Shown: positions 38,501 through 51,965, numbered from the stretch's first letter. The stretch is 64,000 bases of DNA from Torreya grandis (GCA_037957365.1 JARHVA010008349.1:342501-406500); one strand, 5' to 3'. Translations and numbers: made by a program. Notes: generated from the letters alone by a model not told the origin.

Positions 38501-39242
38501 CTCCATTTGAACATAGAAAACATTGTCAAAATATCTTGGAGCCCAACTTCGCACATGCATATATTTTGTCATTCTATATTGCATGACTTTAAATTTGGCA
38601 CACAATAACTAGGCATAAAAATGAAAAAAACAATAAGATCATTTTGTCTTAAAACCTCCACATGTGTAAATACTAACCTTATCAACTTGGTTACTTAGCT
38701 ATGCTTGAACCCTTCGTAAATTAGGCTAAATATGGGAACTTAGTGAATTCTGTCTGAGAAGCCAACTTTGCACCCTCATATTTTTTAATGAACTTAGATG
38801 CATGACCTAAATTCTAGTACATAACAACTAGGGACTAATCTGACCACAACCATATTACCAACTCCCCCAAACTCATCCACATGTAGCAATGGTGACATCA
38901 ACAAACTACCTACTCATATTTTTTGCCACTAGACCCAAAATATCTAGATGAAACATGAACTACCAAATGAGATCCACTCACTTCCATACTCATTATAAGC
39001 ACTATTAAAACCCTAAGGGTATTTACAATACATCTATACCCACAATAACATGTCCATTCCAACAATATCATCCATCAAATGCCTCACTTAATCAAACATT
39101 ATCATTGTCATTCTAACATTGAAAAACCATGTAGGAACACTGAGGCTCATTGAAGCACACTTTGTAATTATCATTCTAGCACACATGACACCTCATCATA
39201 ATCCTTGGTCACCTTGGAGACATCATTGACAAACCTCTAACA
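35511..39242 (-). repeat. 5' LTR of element L
   Basis: It is 3732 bp. The inner end has changed from TGTTAG to AATTAG on the plus strand; the outer end is intact (CTCTAACA at 39242). The primer-binding site lies next to it. Confidence 0.9.
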
Positions 39243-39247
39243 TAAAA

Positions 39248-40090
39248 TTGGCATAATTACTTTTAATTTTTCTGGTCTACTTCACCACCTCTAACATTGG
39301 TCAAAGTAAATGGAAAAAATAAAATGATTTAGCTTATTCAATGATTTTTATTGAATGAAGATATTACTTTCCTTATTTTTGGTTGGAATGTTCTCACTTT
39401 TACATGTATATAAGAATTAAAAATCACTTTTTATTAATTTAATACAAATTTATACATTATTAGTTGTACAAAAATAAAGGCAATGGAATGAGATCACACT
39501 CTAGATGTAGATGTACATTTTGGTATATTTGTGTAAATTATAATCATAGTTGGGAATAACACCCTATCAATCATTTAGAGTTAATTAAATAATATGTATA
39601 TTTGAGGTTAAACTTTAAAGAACTTGAAAAAACATTTATAAAATTGGTGGTGAATTTTTCTAAAACGATATTTACTAGGGTGTCAAACCTAGAAATATTT
39701 GCCTCCTTAACAATAGCAAAAAAGGGGAAAAAATCATAATTTTTTTGTGGATGGGATGTCAAATCTTTCCTAATTTATTAAAATATGTTGTTGAATTTTT
39801 GTTTTCCTTTCAAGGTTAGGTTGCAATTATATATTCTATTTATGGAATCAATTACAATATGGAAAACTTACCATAATTTAATAAAGTATGTATAGTGTTC
39901 CTATAGTCATCAAGATCACGAGGTGCCATTTTTATTATAAAACTAGCTTACAAGGTGTTTTGAATGGTGGATAACTAAGTTGAAAATGAAAATCTAGTCT
40001 TTAAGGGTGATTTTAAATATTTTCTTTTTTGTTAGATAAATATCACTCGCATAAGACTCCCTATCATGAATGGATAAACTAGTAGTTGCC
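39248..40090 (-). pseudogene. 5' UTR and upstream flank of GST copy 2
   Basis: After the target duplication the reverse complement resumes the GST leader (CCACCTCTAACATTGGTCAAAGTAA at 39285-39312 matches the GST1 leader and W-box block). From about 39330 to 40090 it aligns with the flank upstream of copy 3 (61220-62030, inverted), including the TGAATTTTTCTAAAACGATATTTACTAGG stretch. So copies 2 and 3 share at least 800 bp of upstream DNA. Confidence 0.75.
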
Positions 40091-40859
40091 CTAAACAAAA
40101 AAGTTACACTAAGAGGAGTGCTTGTTTATGCTTTGGTAAAGTAGGGTTATGTAAAGATAAATAGTTTAAATGAATATTTTTATCACATTCAAAACCCATA
40201 ACCATTGACTTGTTCTATCTTTTGTGCAGACATCATTAATAAATGATAATTTGATAATTTTTGTGGAGGTGATGGTATTAAATGATGTTGTGTGTTCCTT
40301 CATAAAATATCACAATGAGGTGTGTCAAGAGGACACATTATATTATATGATAAGCTTAAGAAAATGTAAAGTGGTGGGGAATGGAAAATCCATACAAAAC
40401 TTAAAAGTGGTGAAATATTTTAAGGTGATATAGGTACTGATGGTGAGGGGTGAAGATAGGGTATTTTGGGTGATGGACTCAAAGAAGCCTATTAGACATG
40501 TGAAAATTTCAATGGCATGTCTCATATGTCAATGCAATCTATAAATTCAATTGAATTATTTTAATTACCCAATACATGATTGAAACAAGTGTCATCTCAA
40601 AGAAAATAAATGCCTCTTTGATGTATTTTCTCAACCAAATATTTTCATGGCCAATGTATGTTTGACAGTGTTTCGTTAGGTCAAAGAGATAGATAAATTC
40701 ATTTCAACATAATTTTTGAGAAGATTTGAAATTCACATCAACAACATCAAATTAGTACATAAAAAACCTCTACAAATCAAGAAGAACCTAAATGGGAATT
40801 TAATCTTCCTTCAGCTCCCATAAAGTGTTAAGAAGAATCCACCATATTAATTTAAAGCA
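40091..40859. other. Spacer before E3, no gene recognised
   Basis: It contains a 69-codon plus-strand ORF (40224-40433) with no recognisable motif. The left end of E3, and any LTR or gag belonging to it, could not be found here. Confidence 0.35.
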
Positions 40860-42863
40860 CTATTGAGGTTAACATGGGGGTAGATGAAAAACCAAAAATT
40901 GTGAAATGTTTTGCATCTATTGTATCAATAAATAAAAACTATTTTCACATTTTTATCATGTGTTTGCATGGTCATATGTTGACATGCCAGGTTTATATCC
41001 ATCACTAGTTGTGCACCATCTTGTTATCTATAAGGATGTCAAATGAGTCAAGTAAAAAATCATCATAAAGTATCACTAATTTTTAAATAGTAACTGAAAA
41101 ATAAAATGGAGTTTGGTTTCATATGTCCTATTGAATCTTTTAAATGGATATCTAACATAATACCTATGTTAAATAAACTAGTGGGAATCAAAATACGTAT
41201 ATATTTTAGGGACATCAACAAAGCATGTCTAAAATATTATTTTCCATTGCCAAATATCAACATGATCATAAAATTCTCTAAAATTCCTAAGATGTTATCC
41301 TTAATGGATGTATTATTGAGTTATAATCAAATTAAAAATGTTCCCTAGGACCAACACAAGATAATATTTACGATGCTTTGGGGCACTTTATATTATAAAG
41401 TAATGCCTTTCAGCCTTAATAAAACTGAAGCTACCTATCAAATTGCAATGGCATTCATCTTCCATGGCATGCTACATGACATCATGGAATACTGAGTAGA
41501 TGACCTCCTAGCCAAATCCAATATTAGAGTAAAACATTACAAGGTCCTCTGTAGGATATTTGAAAGAATGAGAGAGTATATACTTCATTTGAATCTAAAT
41601 AAGTGTTTATTTGAGGTTACTTCAAGAATTTTTTTGAGATTCATAATATCACATTGAGCCATTAATTTTGACCCTTCAAAGGTTACAACTATCATATACA
41701 TGTCTCCATTGAAAAATATCAAAGATTTACACAGTTTTTTAGGCAAATTCTAATCAATTTGAAGGTTCATCTTGTAGCTTGCAGACATATGTCACCCCTT
41801 TAGATTTATACTTAAAAAGGATAGTCATTTCCATTGGAATGATGATTATCATAAAGTATTTAAAAATATTAAATGATATATTTAAAATTCACTAGTCTTA
41901 ATGCCATGCACCCCAAGTAAATAATCTATTTTATACATATCAGCCACACAATATGCATTCAAGGCATTATTAGCACACCATATTGAATAGGGGACCAAAC
42001 TATTATTCTACTATTTGATCATAACTTTGGTGTCCTATGAGCTCAATTAAAATCCTATGGAAAAATCATGTCTCATGGTTGTTTTTGATTCATATAAACT
42101 TCATCACTACAAGATCAACAATCAAACAAAGATCGTTATTAAAATAAATCAACTTAAATATGTCATATCCAAAATAGTTTTAAAATGCATAATATTTAAG
42201 TGAATCATGCTTCTCAGTGAGTTTGATCTTGAGTATGTCAACCAAAAATCAATCAAGAAATATGTACTTGCAAAAACTTTGGTATAAGCTCCTCTATTAG
42301 ATCATACTCCTCTCACTATAGATTTTACAGATGAAGCAATTATGTTTATAGATAAATATATAGTCTAGTAGTTGTATTGTAATGGTTATTTCACCAACCC
42401 TGCATTAGGGGTAGTTATTTCAATAGTCGTTCCATATAGAGATCTAATTCTGAGAGCATTTCAGATAGAGTTCCCTTTCACAAATAATATAGTAGAGTAT
42501 GAGGATCTCATATCTAGTCTCAAGTTAGTAATATAATAGGGTATCTAAGATATTCTAGTCTTTGGTGATTATAATCTTATTATCAAATAAGTTATCAATG
42601 AATTCCAAGACAAAGATTAAAATTTAATCCCTTACAAATAGATGTTTGATAACCTCAAGTCATGATTCTGATTTATACATTTTGAACATGTGCCTTGGAA
42701 TAACAATAGAGTAGTGTATGTAATCATTAAAATTATTTCCCTTATCAACTTACAAACTAAACATAATCATTTTATTATACAACACTTGATGATTCCTACA
42801 TATGATATGATATATTATGATATGTTTTATGATGTTGTTGGTTTCACTTCCCCATGGTACCAT

Positions 42864-42960
<97 letters not shown>

Positions 42961-44150
42961 ATGATAATCTAATTCCACTCAATTTAACCCATAATCAAAA
43001 TAAATTTTATTCAAATAACTTCACTCTTCAACATCCTTGGGAATACCCCATATTATATAATTAATGAGTTTCATGATGGAATTTTTGGTGCTATCACAAG
43101 TGCCATAGTCCTTGCTAGAATGATTTTTAATGTTTACTACTATTGGCCTATAATGGAATCTAATTCTTGAAAATATATTAATCATTGTGTACCTTTCTAA
43201 AATCATGGTGACCTTATCCATAACCCATCACAAGACTTACAACCCATAACTATAGATTGTCCATTTTACACATGGGGATTAGACCTCATTGGAAAAATCT
43301 ATCCCAATCCTTCATATGGTCATAATCATATCATTACCACTATTGAATAATTTAATAAATGGTTTGAATCCATACCATTAACCTATGTCATTGGAAATTG
43401 AATTTTCATGTTCATCTTATACCACATTATCTGCCTTTTTAGAATTCCATCCACTATTATTTATGATAATAGAAAATCATTCAAAAATAAGAATTTCAAG
43501 GCCTTTTTCCACACTTATGACATTAAACACAAGTGTTCCACTCCCTTCTACCTGTAAGGTAATGGACAAGTTGAGATAATAAACAAAAATAGCCTAAAAA
43601 TCCTCAAAAGAGTTGTTAATGAAGTTGGCCGCAACTATCACCTATAGCTTTATCTTGATTTTTGGGCATACCACACAAGTTTCTACACACCCATGGGGGT
43701 AACCCCATATTCCATGGTATACAATCTCGATTCAATATTACCCAATTAATTTGATCTCCCATCCTTACACATATAATTTAAAAACCTAATTGATGATGAA
43801 TTCTACCACATTTCAAGCTTAATTGAGTTTGACCTCCTTAATGAGAAATGCCTTAATTCCTTAAACCATTTATAACTATATCATAATCACCTTCACCATA
43901 GCTAAAACAAGAGGATTAAAACTAAAGAGTTTAAAATTTGATATCTTGTTATTAACGAAAACCAACACAACACCAACTCTGATCGAGAGAACAAAGGGAG
44001 GATTGAGCCCATCTCATTGGGTCCATACATAATCATTTCAAAAATATGGATCCAAAGCTTAAAATTTATCCAAATAAGATGGATAGGAAATTTATGAACC
44101 CATGAACATCATACACCTCAAGAGTTTATATGCCTGAGTAACTCTAGTTT
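40860..44150 (+). pseudogene. E3: degenerate Tat/Ogre-like Ty3/gypsy pol (RT-RH-extra RNase H-INT)
   Basis: The order on the plus strand is a pre-RT segment (VFAWSYVDMPGL near 40950-41000); RT at about 41100-41560 with IYFRDINKACLKYYFPLPNI and a VDDLLAKS box whose preceding Tyr is a stop; RNase H at about 41830-42260; an extra RNase H at about 42330-42720 (NNIVEYEDLISSL, then DILVFGDYNLIIKQV if a stop is read through); and integrase at about 43060-44000 (DLIGKIYPNPSYGHNHIITT, then a DNRKSF and GNGQVE core), followed by a GPY/F-like tail. The RT signature and RNase H after RT fit the Tat lineage. Stops and shifts are frequent; it is long dead. A 92-bp AT array interrupts it between RNase H and integrase. 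No LTRs found. Confidence 0.75.
42867..42958. repeat. (AT)46 microsatellite
   Basis: This is a perfect AT dinucleotide array within the E3 pol remnant. It produces false Ile-Tyr repeat ORFs on both strands. Confidence 0.97.
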
Positions 44151-45618
44151 TTTTGTAAATATGTCATGTCAAACAACAAAAAAAATATTAAAAAATCAAC
44201 AAATAAAATCAAATTCATCCATAAGTGCAAACCATTCTTATGGTGCTTTGGGAAAGTACCATGGTGAAAACTAGTTTATGATGCCATGTGTAAATCCATT
44301 ATCTACACAAATCTTAGTTAATTTATGGAAACCCATAGAACTAGTCATTGTATATATATTCATTAGCCATTTACATCTCTTTATCAACTTGAACATATCC
44401 CATCTTCTAGTTTTACCATGAATATTGGATTGAGGTTTGACATTAATTATTTTATAATTATAAAATTGCTAATGTTTTGATGGAATATTATATATCATAT
44501 AAATAATACTTATCCACTTCATCCCATAACACTTTATCCATTAATCCATATAAAAATATATCTTTCATCTCTCCACATATTAACCATTCATCATTAAAAC
44601 CCTCATTTCTTGGTAGGAAATCCATAATATATGAATCTCTCCATTACATTACATCCTAAAGTTTTATTTATTCCCATATTGGGTGAACTATATGTAGTCT
44701 AATTTTATAAATGGACTTTATCCATGACAAACTATGTAGTTAGTGATTAGAGACATAGGGTTTCCATCATCTAACCATATCAATCATGCACCATGTAAAC
44801 ATTAATTTAATCTTCCTTCTATCTATATCAAAAGTAATATAGATTTATCCCTTATATGGATTTACTCATCAAATGATCGACATTGTCATGGATCTTGATT
44901 ACCAAAGGTTCAACTCTATCCTAGGATATCTACAAATTCATTTTCTTAGTTTTCACGCTTACTCATTTTATTACTTATTCATTTACCTTCTTGTTTTTTT
45001 TTAAACTCATTTTTTCACCTTTGTGCACTTAGTCATTTATTCATTTACTTTCTTATTCAGTTAATTATCTTTTGTATGTACTCTTATTTAGTATATATTA
45101 TGTGTTACTTATGTAATGTTTTGTTTCCTTACATGGTTTTTATTGTCATAAATGCTTTATTTTATTTATTATTACTTATTGTGAGTCAAGATAATTATGT
45201 GTATTAAAATGGTATGATCATGGTCTCTCATATCATGGTGCACAAATGAATATTTTAATTTTTTACACGTATCAAACAATAATCATCATGGTATTTCCAT
45301 ACTATTGATGAATTTTATCTTATGCTATATCAAAGAAAGGTTGTTTAGCTCATTCTCAATTATTAATGTTGTAACTCCAAACAAAGAAAATAAATAAAGG
45401 TAACTATATAAACCACCCATACACACATTTTTCCATTCCATTTTCTACCATAACAATTGTTGAAAGGATTCACATGTGTTCAAACATATCAAAACCAAGA
45501 AAAACAAATTGTATATACCAAGTCACATATATCCATCTACATCATCTAACAATGCATATAAACTTAAAACATACATAAGCCATCACATATTCATGACACT
45601 AGTTCAAGGCTAAAAATA

Positions 45619-45706
<88 letters not shown>

Positions 45707-46149
45707 CAAAGTACATCAATAAAATGATACATATTTAAATGTTTATACATTAGCATGACATGTCTCTAAGTCTCTCCTTGATCCTCAGATGGGGCATCGA
45801 GATATTGTTTTGGTGTATTCATCAGAGGACCCATAACATGATGACATATCTAACCCATAAATCTCTCTAAATCTTAATTTATCCTATCATTATAGATTGT
45901 ATCCTATAATAAGAGTATTCTCTTACATATGGTGTTTATTTCCCTAGTGGCACCACCTAATCATAAAGACTCCTATAGTAGGTAACCTTCACCATGGATC
46001 TCAACACACTATCCAAAATCTATAGTAGCTACACATAGTAAGTAGCTTCTTCACCTCCATTATCCATACATTTAGTGTATCTCTCTCTCTCTTTTACCTC
46101 TAAGTCAAACCTATATCATCTAGGCTATGAGTGGTTGAATCATGTGTAA
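44151..46149. other. AT-rich spacer between E3 and the PMD remnant
   Basis: I see no ORF or domain. It holds a (TA) array at 45622-45698. It may be the non-coding 3' part of E3 if the PMD sequence is cargo of that element. Confidence 0.4.
45622..45698. repeat. (AT)38 microsatellite
   Basis: Perfect AT dinucleotide array of 77 bp. Confidence 0.97.
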
Positions 46150-47504
46150 GTATCCCTCCCTCTCTATGATATCCCTCAACTATTATCCTATCAATCTTTG
46201 CCTATAGCCTATCTAATTCATCCTATAATCTACTAATATTCATTGATCTAATCTAGACTTATCTATCCTTGCCACCTCTATCTCCATACAAGTCTGTTAT
46301 CTCAATATATTAACATCTAATATCCTCATGTGGACTAGAAATCAAGGCCTCCTCCTCTATTGATCTAACTAGTCCCAATGGCTCTTCTCTATCACCTCCA
46401 TTTGTATATACCTCTCATACAAGCCTCATAAATGTATCCCCTCTATCTTCATATCCCTCTCTATCTATATCAATCACAACTAATGGAGTCTCTCCTCCTT
46501 TTCTATTTATTCTGACATCTCCTATCTCTAAATCATGCATCTAATATCCTTTGATATTTCATGTCTTTTTTCCCTATATCTACTCCTCATATTAGTTTCC
46601 TTCTCCTCCAACACCTTATGATAGATTGACTCTCATAGTCCTTGATTTTAGGCCTCAACTATAAGGGTGTGCCATAAATGTAGCCTATAATCTCTACCTC
46701 CATGTACTAGGTGGCACATGTGGTTCTATCAACCTCAATGGTCTCTGTTGATACCACCATGATGCATATTCATATGTCATATCGACATCCATCACATCTA
46801 TCCTATCATGAAAATTTAATATTTTTACATGTTTCCATCTCTATGATGCAACCCTAGAATCAATCCCTTTACCTAACTATGCTCTCCCTCATAATGTATG
46901 CATAAATACATGAGGACATATTTGTATACCCTATATAATGCCAACCTAACTCATCACCCTATTTGGTCTATGTCACTTGATGATGTACTAATGATAACAA
47001 ATGTTATAAAACCAATTCATCACATAATCTAAGTGTTTTTCATCCTCTCTCTAGTGTGGATTAACCTCTTTGTATGGCCTCCACATCACTTGATCAACTC
47101 CTATCTCATGCATCACCCTCTTATAGTAATTAACATACCCTAAATGTGTCGTATGTACCCCTATAATCACATGACATTATTATGCAAATGGATCCTCTAT
47201 CATTATCTTCCTTAATTGGCATGTAGGTTTCTCAATCACTAAGTGCTCCCAATCCCATACATGTAGCAGTGTGGATGATCCAATCAACATGCCACATGTA
47301 TACACCTCATGGTGTAAAACCCTATATAAATGAGTTAGTACGCATGACCCACATGAATATTGTGTCATTCTCTCCAACATGTCCTCAATCACATATAATA
47401 AACCAAATGGAAATAATCTCCCTCTCTTGTTAGGTAGCACAATGGAATTAACAAAAACCATCAATAAAAATGTCGATGCATTTGTATCCAAACTCATCCA
47501 GTAG

Positions 47505-47538
<34 letters not shown>

Positions 47539-47791
47539 ACCCTCACCATTTGAATGTGGTCCTTACCAAACACCCTATATAGTGTCACTACATGTGTACC
47601 TTCACTAAAAAAACATGTGTGCTTTAAATTTTAATCCTAAAAAACCTCCATACATCATCTAGTGTAACTATCATATCACTTATCAATAGGTGCAATGTGT
47701 CATTCTCACTATGTCAGTGCTCTGATAACGAAGTTAAATAAGATCTATCTAGTTCTATATATCACATCTATTTAATTTGTGCCAACCTCAT
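46150..47791 (-). pseudogene. Plant mobile domain (PMD, aminotransferase-like) protein remnant, main part
   Basis: The minus strand encodes DRSYLTSLSEHWHSENDTLH near 47710-47770, then IVTLDDVWRFLGLKFKAH, then an open 105-codon stretch (47180-47497) with SCGSCVLTHLYRVLHHE and STLLHVWDWEHLVIEKP, then MWRPYKEVNPHWREDEKH and ICYHQYIIKWHRPNRVM in the lower part (read with stops as Trp/Gln). This order matches the PMD family of MAIN/MAIL1 and of many transposon-borne relatives, nuclear proteins tied to silencing and genome stability. The frame carries several stops and a 28-bp TA run (47509-47536). The N-terminal part lies beyond E2 at 58699-58850. Confidence 0.75.
47509..47536. repeat. (TA)14 repeat inside the PMD remnant
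   Basis: Short perfect TA array that encodes a Tyr-Ile run in the PMD frame. Confidence 0.9.
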
Positions 47792-50173
47792 TTTTGACCA
47801 TTTTTTAAATCTTTCATGCCAAACTAGGCCCCCCTTTTTTTGCCTCTCTTTGTTCTTCATGACCTTTTGCCCTAAAACCATATCTTAACCCTTTAAAAAT
47901 CAAGGAAAAGTTGTTTTCGTGTAGGTTCAAGTGTTGTCTCATCAAGTATTGGTATTTTAAACTACTCACAGAGCAAATTAGGTTCTTAGAATAACATTAC
48001 TTATAAGCTTTACAAGTAATAAGCAAGAGCACTTAACAAACCTGAAAGGGTCTATGGCCAGTTCCAATGCAAGTTGAGTTTTGCAAAGTACTTTACTTGC
48101 CAATTTGCATTAGTAAAAGTTGAAAATAAACCTGATGAGGGTCAAAGAAGTTCAATAAGATTTTGTGGGATTACTTGAATTATGATATTTCATGAGTTGG
48201 ATTCCTTCACAAACTCGAACGGGTAAGGAGGAAGAAATCAGTTTTTTGAGACGTCTTTACTTCAAAGCTTTTGAGTAAGTCCTTTGGAAGATCTCAAATT
48301 AGTCTTAGACACTATTTAAGGCAAATGTTGTTTCTATGGAGGGCACTTGGGCATTCTTTAGGGTCATTTACAATTTCCCTAAAGGGTATGTGCCCTTATA
48401 GGGGCACGTTAAAGATGAAATAGACCTTTACAAAACTTTTGAAGGGTATGTTTGAAGGCAAAATAGACCTTATAGAGGGATTTTTCTTGATGTGAGGACC
48501 AATACAAAATTCCTAAATGGAAACTAGAGGCTCAAAATTCCATTGTAGAGGGAACTTTGAGAAATAAGGACCATTTACATAAGCCTAAAGAGCACTTTTG
48601 GCTCAAAATGCCCTTGTGAAGGGTAGCTGATTGAAGCATAGGAGTAAAGACAAGAAGCCCAAAGGGCACTTTCCCTTTGAGAAAAGTGATAAGCAGAAGG
48701 AGTTTTCCTATGGAAAAAATGTTTGAAGGGAATCCTTTGGACATTTTATCTGAAGGAAAATTGAAGAAAAGACCGCCTGAAGAAAATACCTACAAAGAGC
48801 AAGCAAGAAAAAAGCAAAGGCCTAAGGAGTAGAAACTTGTCGAGATCTCGAAGGCCCAAATGAGTGAAGACAAAATAGGATAAAAAAATACAAAGGATAA
48901 GTTGAAGGAAATATACAAAACATGGGAAAAGACAAAGTGAAAAAGATAAAACTAAAAATAGTTCTAACTACTGACAAAGACAAAGGGTAGAATCAATGAC
49001 CACTCAGACCAAGATAAGTGGCATAAACAACTCAGTAGAAGGAGTTAATACATTTAGGTAGAATATTTCTACTGAAAACCAATAAATAGATTGGTTTTAA
49101 AACTATAGAGATCAACATCTCATTTTTTTCATGCTTCACCATTGATTCATAACTAGTTACATCCAGGCATTAAAGAGATCATGGTCCAGCCACAACAACA
49201 TGGGGATGGCTTTGTTAATTGATAAAAGGAGTATCTAATGATTTTATAGGTTATAGATAGCAAGGATGGTGGTTTGGACATCCTATAGCATGGATCCTAT
49301 ATGTATATTGAAGAAAGTGATAATAGCATGGTCTTTTGGTTTATGCAGAAGTGTTTAACTCAGCATGGGTTTCCATCCCTTGATTTGTCAGCTATCTTGT
49401 TTCTAGTTCTCTATATATTTTTAACTTATCATTTGGGAAAATATCTATAAAATTGTATGTAAAATCCCAAAAGGAATTTACCTTGAATTAGAAAGAGCAT
49501 TTTACCTCCATTTGAGATTGCACTTTTGCATATGTTTATGGTTTTATCTTGTGTTAAGTCATTTTATTTTCATGATTTCATAAGTTTATTCTAGCATATC
49601 TAGTGTATAGTTATTTTCTTCTCTTGCAAGTCATAGGAAGTGTCTAAACAAGTATAGGTAAGTGAATATGCTACATAATAGTGTGTCTTAAAATACCTCT
49701 GGTAGTTCTTCCTCCCAGTATCTCCATAGGACCCCCTATTGAAACACTAATGCAAGAAAGGTTCTCATTTGAATGAAGTGTATGCTTGTTATCCATGGTT
49801 CAAAGTGTATGACAAAGTTGAGTAGACCAATTGCTTTGGTGCATCACCTATTATCTTAGGTCCCATTTTTAGTATTTCTCTCCCTTTTAATCCCACCCAT
49901 TATTAGCAGTAGGAAATCTAGGGCCTCAAGGTGCATCAAGGGGAGTTATCCCCTAATCTAGAGATTCATCCCTCACATTTTCCACCCATAATAAGAGGGA
50001 TGTCTCTATTATGTTTCATGGATGAAGAGAGTTGAGCCTTCCTTTAGAGGGTGTAATCCACCAAATTGATAATTTTGGGCACACTCGATGGGATAATTTC
50101 TATGTCCTACAAGTTTCAAGATTGGTGTTGGTCTTGATATTGTTAAATCCAAAAGAAGGAGCTATATTCAACA
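47792..50173 (+). repeat. 5' LTR of E2
   Basis: It is 2382 bp, about 100 bp longer than the 3' LTR. The extra stretch lies near its 3' end (about 50066-50165), where the 3' LTR jumps from ATCCACC straight to GTGTCAACA. Most small ORFs inside, such as 48532-48744, are not supported. Confidence 0.85.
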
Positions 50174-50174
50174 C

Positions 50175-50192
50175 TTGGTGACTCCACTAGGG
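50175..50192 (+). other. Primer-binding site of E2
   Basis: TTGGTGACTCCACTAGGG starts 1-2 bp after the LTR end ACA. The tRNA was not assigned; the TGG-GACTCC-GGG form recalls sites attributed to tRNA-Arg in Ogre-type elements, from memory. Confidence 0.65.
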
Positions 50193-50411
50193 AACCAAGT
50201 CTCTGGTTAATGACCAACTTGGCATCCCATTCCAAAGGTCACTACAAGATCTTCTTCTAAGGGTGTCTCTTTTGAATTTGTTGAGTTACCTTTGAACTCA
50301 ACAAAAAGGTTGAGGTTTGAAAATACCCACCCTTATGTAGCAAGCCATTTTCCTAAGCCAACCATAAAATATACCTACTTAAGGAGATCCCTATTGAATC
50401 TTTTCACAGCC

Positions 50412-51965
50412 ATGGAAACCCTTAGGGATTTCCCTTTTATGGCATTCAATGGTTAAAGCCACTTGAACCTTCAGCAATATGACCCAATTCCAGGGACAAC
50501 TCTCAAAAGTGTTCCTCCCTTTAGTGGAGAGGGCCTAATCACTATTCTCGAGCATATTAGAAACATAACAAACCTATATAACATCTATAATATCACTGAA
50601 GAAAATGTAGCCATTAGACTGCTAACCTTGTCTTTCAAAGGGAAATTTCTGGACTGATATGGGACCTTGCCTATGAACTCAATTGGCTCATGGAATGAGT
50701 TGGGTGCCCTCTTGACCAATAGGTCTGGGGGAAAAGGTGACCATTTATCTCTAGCTAAGTAGTTAACCACCATGAAGAGAGCCCCACATGAGTTTATGGA
50801 AGATTTTAACACTAGGTTCCAAAAGCCTTGGGACATGATCCCAATTCTTGTGAGGCCAACCCCAAGCTATGCTTTCCTTTACTACTTGAAGTCCCTGAAT
50901 AGTGAAATTATTGACATGATATAATCCATGGGTGGAAACACTCTGCTCACTACTTATGAGATAGCCATAGGTACTAAAAATTTCCTTCTTCAAGCAGGAA
51001 AGATAGCTCCTCGACCTCCTATGCCACTCTTTCATTATTTACAAACCTCAATCTAGCCTGCTTTGCCCACTCTAGCTCCTCTACCTAATAAAGAGAAGTT
51101 AGTTGATACCCCTACAAATGACATCCATGAAGTTAAGGGCCTACTATAGAGTGTTACCAATTAGTTAGTTTCCCTCAAAAGATAACAAGCTTAGTGTTAT
51201 AGGCCAAATCAAGGCTACCAATAGTTTGGGTAGGCAAATAAGCCTCCCTTCTAGAATTATAATCAAAGGCAAGGTCAAATTACACATGTCGAGACTTATC
51301 AAAGCTATAATCCAAATGACCCTTCATCTTCCAATTTTATTTTCCCCACTCAAAATAATTTGGTGAAGGATCAGCCAAAGTATCCACCCTTAGAGTATGG
51401 CCAAGAATATGTTGTTTATGTCAGTGAGCTACCAAACTAAAGCATGACTGCACAACATCATTAGGTATCCTAATTATCAAATTTTGATATGTCAACACAA
51501 CTTGGGATAGATAGTAGGTAGGCTCAATCTAATTTCACTCTCATGAATCACTTGGAAGGAGAGTTCTATGCAGTCAACTAGGTGGGGAGCATAAGTAATC
51601 ATAATGTTGGTGTTGCATCCAACACCATGTCTAAAAGGATAGCCATTGATGAATATCAAGCAACCACTCAATCAACTACCACATCTCCCTCACCCAATCA
51701 AGTATGAAGTGTACATAAGGCAACTCTAAGACCATAAGAAAATTAAAAGTTTCCCAATTTTAGGCCAACAGTTGCAGCTTTAGCTTCTCAAGTTGCACCA
51801 TAGGTTACAAATGTTCCCAAGGATAACTCTAAAGAGGGAAATCCTTCAATTAATATAGTGGACCAAATTAAGGAGTTTCACATGAACATCTCATTTTGGG
51901 ATTCTTTAGCATTACCAGGACAAAAAGATATACTCCAAAAGGAATTATACAGGATGGGTGAGTAA
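50412..51965 (+). pseudogene. Degenerate gag of E2
   Basis: Starts near ATG 50412 (METLRDFPFMAFNG). It continues through a 64-codon open stretch (50463-50657: PPFSGEGLITILEHIRNITN), then SIGSWNELGALLTNRSGG and HEFMEDFNTRFQKPWDMIP, the helix pattern of Retrotrans_gag domains. A low-complexity Pro/Gln/Asn-rich C-terminal half follows. I do not see a CCHC knuckle. At least ten in-frame stops, mostly TAG/TAA. Confidence 0.65.

Larger units (their letters stand above)
28979..39242 (-). mobile_element. Element L: LTR retrotransposon with 3.7 kb LTRs and only a gag-like ORF
   Basis: The LTRs are 28979-32712 (3734 bp) and 35511-39242 (3732 bp). The 5-bp target duplication TAAAA is at 28974-28978 and 39243-39247. 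On the minus strand the LTR reads TGTTGGAGG...CCTCTAACA. The primer-binding site TTGGTATTAGAGTGG lies just inside the high LTR (about 35495-35509), near the plant initiator-Met tRNA complement TGGTATCAGAGC. The polypurine tract AAAAAGGGGGAGAT abuts the low LTR (32713-32726). The 2.8 kb interior has no protease, RT or integrase, so it is non-autonomous and similar in form to LARD elements. LTR identity looks like 85-90%. Confidence 0.9.

Noticed and set aside
42690..43064. Plus and minus ORFs with Ile-Tyr repeats
   Set aside because: They are produced by the (AT)46 array crossing the dead E3 pol.
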